Below are positions 57,042-64,000 of a stretch of DNA of 64,000 nucleotides, piece after piece. Both the position numbers and the translations under genes were made by a program. This stretch comes from Protopterus annectens (taxonomy: Eukaryota; Chordata; Ceratodontiformes; Protopteridae), in contig NC_056740.1 in assembly GCF_019279795.1 (NCBI RefSeq), positions 227,504,611 through 227,568,610 of the forward strand, in the 5' to 3' direction. Every line of letters starts with the position of its first letter. Position 1 is the first letter of the stretch. A model generated the notes under the pieces. The model saw nothing but the letters and a program-made list of their open reading frames with translations. It made no database searches and was not told the DNA's origin.

Positions 57042-57640
57042 GTGCTATATTATACAAGGAATATAATTCAATGCAATCAAGAAGGTGAGTCAAAGAACAA
57101 ATACACGTATGCATGGCCCTACAAAATGTGTGAAAGGAGTCTGTTTTGAAAACAGCCCAAAGGTAAACTTAATTCTTCACTGGCCAGATGCATTTTCTAT
57201 GAATGTGGGTTTTCATGCTGTTTCAATGAATATGAATTTTTCCATTTCAATGAATGTGAGTTTCAAGGGCAGAGAAGTTTATTGCTTATGCTAAGTATGT
57301 TTTCATTGCGAGACTGTATTGTTTAGCAAATGGCTACCTGTGTTTGTGCTATTTTATTTAAATATCTGTAATGACTGTAGAATCAAATAAGAGAATAGTA
57401 CGCGTGGCAATTGGTGAGAAATAACCAAATAATGGAACACTGGAATGGCAGAGGAGGAGGGTGCTGCTGGGGGGAGTGGTTTCCTGCAGGAGCAGCTGCT
57501 CTGGGGGGGGGGCAGTCTATTAGCCTGTCTAGGGCTCTGTTTGACCGTGATCTGGCTCTGGTATTTAAAATAGAAAATATTATGCAGAAGTAGTTGCAGA
57601 TAAAGACACCTTGGAATGTAGCTATTCTTCCTATGCATTT
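57042..57640. other. hAT interior, nothing recognised
   Basis: Includes a G-rich segment (57446-57515, with a run of nine G). Open frames here are short and unlike known proteins. Confidence 0.45.
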
Positions 57641-57797
57641 AAATAATTTAAGGAAATGACTGGATTGGCTTTCTTGGGGAGTGACCCTGTGGGTGTGGCT
57701 CAAATAGGGGTGTTTCATGACTGTGGTGTGGGTGGGGCTTAAGGGGCGCCTGAGCACTACCTCACCTAGGGCGCCATTTCGGCTAAGGCCGGCCCTG

Positions 57798-57805
57798 CCT
57801 TCAGG
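57798..57805. repeat. hAT target duplication, right (CCTTCAGG)
   Basis: Perfect match to 53475-53482. Confidence 0.88.
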
Positions 57806-58567
57806 GTATGTACCTGCAAACCTAAACCAGTTCTGCATTTTCATATATCAAGAGAATGCTTTCTCTGACTTAGAGCATAGTATTTAACCTCTTAAAGAAA
57901 ATCTGACATACACATACTAAGATTACTCCGCAAAATAATTCAGTTAACTATTAAACTCATTTTAATATGCACACAAAATGTTATCTTTAACAGTATCTGT
58001 ACTAAAAACATGATTTCTCTTTATTCTATGATTTATATGTTTTGGCATTACAGTATATAACCCTCCTGTCCCAAATTTCTGAATGTAGAAATAAAAGTTG
58101 TATGCCTTTCAATTTTAGAATAGTTGCTTAGACTATTCATGCAAGTTATGTAAGATTCAATGTTCATTTCTTTTACTTTAGCAAAAACAAAAATGCTTGC
58201 CTGGCAAATAGTACATATTTAGTCACTGACATACCACAATCGCCTAGTGGGACTAAGCCTGAAAAGAACGTGTAAATGAAAATAAATAAAATAAATGCAC
58301 AATGTTGCTCTAATTCTGTAATTTTTGTTCTATGCTTTAAGCTGCAGCAGACAAGTATTTAAATCTAAATGTTTTTACAGCATGTGGAAGCAATGCTGTA
58401 CATAATAGTTTCCGTCATCTGAAGCTGGACTTCCTGTCAGTTTCAAAAATTGTGCCTCACGCTGAGTAAGCATTGCACTGCATCATTTCCTGATTCTACT
58501 GATAAACACATAAATCCACTTGTTAATTAAAATTATCTGTTTTATTTTTTAAGATTTCACACATTTG

Positions 58568-58569
<2 letters not shown>
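57806..58569. other. No recognised feature
   Basis: AT-rich. A short AAAT-rich stretch at 58280-58296 could be an old retroelement tail. Confidence 0.45.
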
Positions 58570-58606
<37 letters not shown>

Positions 58607-58637
58607 ACACTCACCGAAATGCCCTGACCCCCACATT

Positions 58638-58703
<66 letters not shown>
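58570..58703. repeat. Two (CA)n microsatellites
   Basis: CA tracts at 58570-58603 and 58639-58703 are separated by about 36 bp of mixed sequence. Confidence 0.97.
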
Positions 58704-58707
<4 letters not shown>

Positions 58708-59639
58708 CATGCATACTACGTAATGATGTCAGTGCATTACTTTATTACATACGTGTGAGGCACCAGTATGTATTTTTTGTTATGTATGCTAAACATTTTC
58801 AGATGTGAAACTGATTTTCAAAGCAATTTACACATACTCACATGCAAAAGACACAGCAGAGGTATAAAAATATTGTTAAGGATATAAACTTTCACTTCAG
58901 ATGTCAGGGACATGAACATAAACATATAGCATATTCCTCCATGCATATATGATTTTAAAAAGCATGTGTATAACACTTCTTTGAGATTTAAATTTCTGTA
59001 ATATAAAATTATCATACCTGAACTGCACAGCCCTCTTTGGAAAAGGGTCGAAGAGTGAGGTGTGAACAAGAGTGAGACAGTGTCACAATGAAACAAAAAG
59101 TAAAGGTATCTGTTGTGTGCATTAAGATTTGAACACAACACTGTGGCATCGCAGATGCATCAAAGTCACAGTGTTTTAAGAAACTAAAAAGGATATGGGC
59201 TGTGTTTTCATGTGTGGCCCATATTAATCATCAGTCAGAGACATGAGATAAAGCAAAAGAGGGTAGGATGAAGGAAGGATTTCATTTTGTTGTGTCAACA
59301 AGCAACTTGCCTACACTAAGCAGTTGGCCACTCAAGTGTCTTTGACATTTCACTTGTAAACCATATAATACAATTTTTTACCAGATACATGTCTGTATAC
59401 CACAACTGCTTTATATAATTTTCTCTGTGTTTGAATTTTGTTCAAAGGAAAGGGTGATCTCTGAGAATACAGCAGTTAGAACAACCACTCCTCTATGCAG
59501 CACCTTACTACAAGTGAATATGCCTTCTCTGCCACCATCACAACTGTAACCCCTAACACCTTTATTCTCAACCAAAGTGCATTTAATCCAGCTCTATACT
59601 AGACTGAACCTACTGGTCCCTGATATAATAGGTCTATAT
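58704..59639. other. No recognised feature
   Basis: No coding, tandem or terminal-repeat structure recognised. Confidence 0.45.
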
Positions 59640-59771
59640 TAAAATCTCGAAGTCTGACAATATCGAATACGATATTGTCGACACGAGAATAGCGAAAGCG
59701 CACTACATCGAACGTTTAAACAGAAAATCTCAGTAGGAGGAGATTTCTGTTTACTTCAATGTAGTGTGTTC
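59640..59771. repeat. Double foldback (two hairpins), MITE-like
   Basis: First hairpin: GACAATATCG (59656-59665), 4-nt loop, CGATATTGTC (59670-59679), with outer TCTCG/CGAGA arms. Second hairpin, about 59702-59768: outer arms CACTACAT/ATGTAGTG, inner arms AAACAGAAAATCTC/GAGATTTCTGTTT. A C/G-rich block (59794-59840) resembles the centre of the 9.6 kb MITE. Non-coding. Confidence 0.8.
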
Positions 59772-59876
59772 TCAGAGTTGGTATATTTAAGTAGGGGGGT
59801 GTGTGGGGTGCAGGAGGGCTTGCCCCCCTGCCTACACACTATTTAGTTTTTTTGTTGTTGTTGTTGTTTTATCTAG

Positions 59877-60543
59877 GGCTGGATTCACGAAGGCTTGCAC
59901 GGAGTCTAAGAGTAGAGTAAGACTCCATGCAGCCAACATGTCCGCCGAGCAATCCAGAAACAGCCGGTAGGGGCGTGCAAGAGAGCTCCTAAAATGACTC
60001 TTACATGGACAGGGCTAGGATATGCAAATTATCTCAATTGCAGGTGAAAGCTATGCAAATGAGGTAAATTTGCGATCCAGAAAACCCGAACCTGTCCGAG
60101 TAAGAGTAGTGTTATTTGCATAAATGTACTCCGTTGACAACTGAGTACCATTCTGCAAATAGCAAAATGGAGCCATGACAGCTCCAAAAAAAGGATGCAT
60201 CCAGTTGAGGAAGCATGCCAATGGCCAAAAATACAGCCATAGGCAATGTTCACCGATGCAAAATAAAAATCATTTTTTTTCTTTTATCCCGATCTCCAAA
60301 GTTTAAGCATAGCGCAGCACCACGCAAATGTGGTGCGCTCTAAAAAACAGAAAACCAATAATTAAAATCCACAAATATGGATTTTATTGTAATTCCTAAT
60401 TTACAATGCAAGGGAATGGCAGGCTGAAGACAACATGGCTACCGAGTAGAGGTTGTTAAGCGGGGAAACTCAGTCTAAGAGATGTAACCAAGCATTAGTT
60501 GGCAATCCTATGCAAATGAGGGTAAGGATAGTGAATCCCAAGT
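59877..60543. mobile_element. Harbinger-like MITE, candidate
   Basis: Left end 'gggctggattcacgaagg' and, inverted, right end 'cttgggattcactatcctta' share GGATTCAC at the termini. This type of terminus is common in vertebrate Harbinger elements. No 3-bp target duplication could be fixed. It may instead be the left arm of the larger Harbinger element whose transposase lies at 61.3 kb. Confidence 0.35.
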
Positions 60544-61320
60544 TTACATAGCAAATGAGCACAGTCAGTGGAGTGTAGGAGTAGGATAAGGGGAGTATCA
60601 GAGTAGAAGATAGGTGACATCACGAGGGGGGTATGTATGAAAGAAGTGAAGCTCATTGGAGCAGAGTGGAAATGTGTTTGCTGTCAGTTACTCATAACTG
60701 GAAGAGGTGTGTCAACAGGTACCCTAGCTAAAGATAAGAAATTGAAGGTGTATGCCATAGATAACACTAAAGTTTCTTGCTGAAGTGCTTGCAATGTGTT
60801 TGCACGTGGGTGCGTGCCTGTATATCCGAGTAAGATTGTGTGCGCATGTGTGTACCTGTGTGGGCGCATTTAAGCCGGAGTAAGCATGTCTAAGGTTGTT
60901 GAAATGTGTGTAAGCGCGTATGCACCTGGTGCATGCGTTTTAGCAAGAATAAGCAAGTTTTAGTCCATGTAAGCATGTGTGCATGTGTAAGAGCTGGTGT
61001 GAGCATGTTTGCGCTTGTGTGAGTGGCGCTGCCCCCCTGAGGAAACAGAAAGGGAAAAGGAAGCACAACAAATAGTAGGAAGTTAACCAGGAAGTACTAT
61101 CAGAGCTAGCAGGTGAAAACAATCAGAATCAGGCAATTACACAGGCAGTACACTAGCCCAGTCCAGCTCAGCACTTAAAACTCTGCAAACAACTTTCCAC
61201 CATGTTTTCCTCAGAGACACTGTAACACTGCAGTAAAGTAGTAGAAGTGAAAACTTAAAAAGCTTTATGAGTCAAAAAATGTTAGGGGCTGCCATTGCTG
61301 TTATAAGGCAACATATGTAA
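60544..61320. other. Possible Harbinger 5' region, G/T-rich
   Basis: 60780-61020 is a cryptic G/T-rich stretch with repeated 'gtaagcatgtgtgc'-like words. No second Harbinger frame (Myb-like protein) was recognised. Confidence 0.4.
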
Positions 61321-62421
61321 CATGCTGAGGATGGTGACAATGCGAATGCTGCTGGACAACCCCCAGTGAGGAGACAGAGAAGAGTGTACAGGCCCAGGGT
61401 AAACTATCAGGGGCTACATGAGCTGGAGATAGTGGAGTGCTATAGAGTGGACAGAGACCTCATTCAGCAAATTGTTGAGCTGTGCAGGCCACGCCTCACA
61501 CACAGAACCAACAGAGGGGAACCCATCCCAGTGGAAACCAAGGTATGTGTTGGCCTAAGAATATTAGCAACAGGTACCTTCCAGAGACCAACTGGTGATA
61601 TGATGGGGATATCACAGGCATCAGCATCCAGGGTACTGCACCAGTTCCTGGATGCCATGTCAGCACATGTCAGTGATCATATATATTTCCCCAATTCCCG
61701 TGAGGTGTTGGCCAGCAATATGCATCTTTTCCAGCAAATACCCTGAGGTGGTGGGTGCAATAGACTGCACGCACATATGCATCAAAGCACCAGCCGGTGA
61801 GTGGGATAGGGTCTACTTTAACCACAAGGGCTTCCCCTCCATCGACTGCCAGGTCGTGTGTGATGCCCAGAGCATAATACTGAATGTGTGTGCTGGCTGC
61901 CCTGGAAGCTACCATGATTCCCATATCTGGCATCTGACACAGCTGTACCAGACATTTGCCAATGGGGACATCCCTCATGGTCACCTAGTGGGGGATGCTG
62001 GCTATGCACTGGAGCCGTGGCTGATGACACCCATCAGAAATGCACACACACCTGAACAGAAACGCCATAATGAGGTACATGCACAAACATGAAATGTAAT
62101 CGAGCGTGTGTTTGGGTTGCTCAAGTCACGGTTCCAGTGCCTGGACACATCTGGTGGAGCCTTGCAGTACTCACCAACTACATGTACCCAAATTGTCATG
62201 GTATGTGCTATGCTACATAATATGATCCTGCAAAAACAGCTACAGCAGGAGCAGCATAGGCCCGGGCCAAACAGCCCCCCACCATTGCCAAGGCCATCAC
62301 AGGCAGAGCGTAACTCGGAGGAGGAGCAACCTGAGCCTGCCCCAGTAGGCAGAAGAAGGCGTGCCCAGTATGCTTTGGCCTTGGCAAAGAGGCAACACAT
62401 AGCACATACACTGGCTCAGTA
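61321..62421 (+). pseudogene. Harbinger (HARBI1-like) transposase
   Basis: DDE transposase of the PIF/Harbinger group, which would excise and insert the element with a 3-bp duplication. The frame is open from 61321 with no in-frame ATG. It has a basic 'VRRQRRVYRPR', the N-terminal helical region 'LELCRP'-like near 61472, and 'TGTFQRPTGDMMGISQASAS' near 61570-61630. A frameshift lies near 61732. The catalytic core follows: 'GAIDCTHI' (first Asp, about 61755), 'LVGDAGYALEPW' (second Asp, about 61990), then 'NVIERVFGLLKSRF' (Glu, about 62098). A TGA stop sits just before NVIER (about 62090), consistent with one C-to-T change. The C-terminus is Pro/Gln/Arg-rich and ends at 62421. Two lesions only, so relatively young. 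Terminal repeats were not securely found. Confidence 0.88.
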
Positions 62422-63066
62422 GGAACCCTGTAAATGATACCTCTCTCTGACTCACACATATAGTAAAAGGGATGCCTAACTTGACACTACCTGTTTTCAA
62501 ACATGTATAGGGAGTGTAGTATGTGCATCCAACATAGGCAGCCCTGCAGCACCACCTGAGGCATGATTGCCATGTGTTAAGCAATATAAAGCAGTGCTAA
62601 ACAGCTTTTACCACTATTTAGTATATGTAAACAAAATTGCACACACTAACTAGCACAACTTTGGTCAATGTTGAGAAATATTGGGCAACGTTCAGCAATG
62701 TTGGTTAATGTTGAGCAATGCTGGACAAGCTTGGTCAAAGTTGGGCATAGCTGAACAAAAGCCAACATGCTCATATTTGCTCTACTGGCCCTTAAGCAGT
62801 CTGGTCTGCTCAGTATGAAATTTTAAAGCAGTGACAGACCTCGAACCCAGGATACTATGCACTATAGTCATAGTACTGAACCACTAAACCATGACAGTAT
62901 TTCACTGGGCAGTATGTATGAAGAAATGTTGATAAGTCTATGCAAAGTATCTCATGGAAACCCTGCAGGCACAGCATAATCCCTGTCGAGTTATGACACA
63001 AAGGTGAGCCCTGCAGTAAAAATAGAACCTGATTTTCAACACACATATAGTATAAATGTTAATATT
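62422..63066. other. No gene; degenerate 'caatgttg' repeat
   Basis: 62660-62760 carries several spaced 'ggtcaatgttgagcaatg'-like words, a degenerate short tandem repeat. Otherwise nothing recognised. Confidence 0.5.
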
Positions 63067-63230
63067 GGTCATGTTCACACACATTAACAAATGTAGTGGA
63101 CTTCAGACAGCAACATTCTGTAAGGTCACACTGGGCATGCTCACACACTTGAATAAATGAGACAAATGTCAGGCAACAAAACACTGAAAGGCCAAACTGG
63201 GCATGCTCACACACTTAAGCCATGTCTGAG
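63067..63230. repeat. 66-bp tandem repeat, about 2.5 copies
   Basis: Units begin at 63067, 63133 and 63199, each with '(g)gtcatg/gggcatgctcacacac' followed by 'aaatg...cag.caaca..ctg.aaggtca'. Copies have diverged moderately. Confidence 0.88.
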
Positions 63231-63474
63231 TACAGCAGTGGGCCACACATATACGGCAGTTGCATGTGTTAACCCAGTAACCTCTCACTATTCACCAATC
63301 CGCCTTGTGCACACAGTTATATGACAACAGACACATATATAATATATTGGAACCCTGTCATAATCAAATATGTTCTGCTGATACTTAGGTTGTTCATAGA
63401 AAGTGGGAAAGCAAAGAAGATAAAAAACCTGCAATCAGTATCATCAATAAACAATGTGCACTCCGAACATTATC

Positions 63475-64000
63475 ATAGGTTCATAGGTTGATACTAGGCT
63501 ATCCGCCCTAGGGCATTTATAAGCCTAGCCAGAGTGTGTTTGGCTTTCGCAACCCTGTTAGATTAGTAGACTGTGCCTGTGAATAGTAGGTCACACAAGA
63601 TAGCCCTTTTATGTTTAGGTTATTGTGCCTCTGTCTAGCAGGGACCCAGAAGAGATCCCAGGGGTAAACATACAATCACCCATCCACTCATCAAGATTTC
63701 TCCTGTAGAGGGTCAGTGAGGGGCTCTGCCTATGTGGGACTGGGATCTTATTCCAGAGTGAGGGGAGCTTCTGGGATATGAATCTGTCCCTCCAGCGTGT
63801 CCTATTAATATCTGTGCTGAGGTTTAAGTCCCTGGAGCATGTAGCTCTAAGGGATTCGGATATCCTGAGGTGGAGCATGTCCATTAATTCTGGGTTGGAC
63901 ATGGCTTTAAACATCAGGCACAGATCGCATCCGAGTAGGCGGTAAGCGACTGAGTAGAGCTGGAGTTACTTTAGCCGAACTGCGCAGGGCATCTGTGTGA
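63475..64000 (-). mobile_element. CR1 LINE 3' end, runs off window
   Basis: Minus-strand CR1 with tail 'cataggttcatagg' at 63475, a 3' UTR and an ORF2 C-terminal frame at 63615-63914 (99 codons). The frame has 'AMSNPELMDMLHL', 'RDRFISQKLPSLWNKIP' and 'NLDEWMGDCMFTPGI'. The frame continues toward the window end with a break near 63915-63970. It is somewhat different from copies A-C, so probably another subfamily. Confidence 0.88.

Larger units (their letters stand above)
53483..57797. mobile_element. hAT-type DNA transposon, 4.3 kb, non-coding
   Basis: Terminal inverted repeats start CACGGCCGGCCTTAG on the left and, inverted, CAGGGCCGGCCTTAG on the right. Internal GC-rich subterminal blocks with 'cctagggcgcc' occur near both ends. 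A perfect 8-bp duplication flanks it, as for the hAT superfamily. No frame resembles a hAT transposase (no BED finger, no dimerisation-domain motif). Most of the interior is AT-rich or older repeats: a SINE tail, a LINE tail, a CR1 3' end, a second-family SINE and a 140-bp direct repeat. Either the transposase gene was lost or a deleted derivative accumulated insertions. Confidence 0.8.

Noticed and set aside
57383..57844. 153-codon minus-strand frame near the hAT right end
   Set aside because: It runs through the terminal inverted repeat and a G-rich patch, has no known domain and does not resemble a hAT transposase.
58245..58300. Possible (AAAT)-type LINE tail
   Set aside because: Only the A-rich end and a few bases upstream resemble the 7.4 kb tail; too little to call.

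Overview
This 64 kb window looks like intergenic DNA from a large, repeat-rich vertebrate genome. I found no host exon, tRNA, rRNA or other cellular gene. Almost everything recognisable is a transposable element or a simple repeat. The mix is CR1 LINEs with a CCTATGAA-type 3' tail, RTE, L1-like and restriction-like-endonuclease LINEs, a DIRS-type tyrosine-recombinase retroelement, Penelope-like elements, a Harbinger transposase, hAT/Tigger-type MITEs, tRNA-like SINEs and very long (TA)n/(TG)n tracts. This suggests a fish, lungfish or amphibian-grade genome. A lungfish is my leading guess, but nothing in the sequence proves it.

Layout. 1-9.0 kb: mostly unrecognised sequence with two CR1 3' ends (2.7 kb minus, 8.5 kb plus), a broken LINE reverse transcriptase (5.9-7.5 kb) and long microsatellites. 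9.0-14.6 kb: (TA)n tracts, three MITEs (9.6, 11.5 and 12.6 kb) and two SINEs, one flanked by a perfect 33-bp target duplication. 14.7-26.7 kb: three dead retrotransposons of different classes, head to tail on the plus strand: L1-like, DIRS-like (RT, RNase H and tyrosine recombinase recognisable) and RTE. 26.7-30 kb: unrecognised, with one microsatellite block.

30-50 kb is the most informative part and reads as a nest of insertions. An old minus-strand CR1 (29.97-30.72 and 48.63-49.93 kb) is split by a restriction-like-endonuclease LINE, with an 8-bp duplication at the split. That LINE is split by a plus-strand CR1 that carries a 3.3 kb internal tandem duplication (31.1-38.8 kb) and by a minus-strand CR1 (41.2-47.7 kb). 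The latter is split by a 5'-truncated Penelope-like element (42.8-44.9 kb). This youngest layer has an uninterrupted RT-to-GIY-YIG reading frame, a hammerhead-ribozyme-like 3' motif and a 65-bp target duplication.

50-64 kb: two SINE families that share a head but carry different LINE-derived tails; a 4.3 kb hAT-type element (53.48-57.80 kb, perfect 8-bp target duplication) holding older repeats and a perfect 29-bp palindrome; foldback/MITE DNA near 59.6-60.5 kb; a Harbinger (HARBI1-like) transposase pseudogene with one frameshift and one stop (61.3-62.4 kb); a 66-bp tandem repeat; and a CR1 3' end running off the window.

All boundaries were read by eye. Family names rest on recognisable protein motifs and terminal structure, not on a database search.
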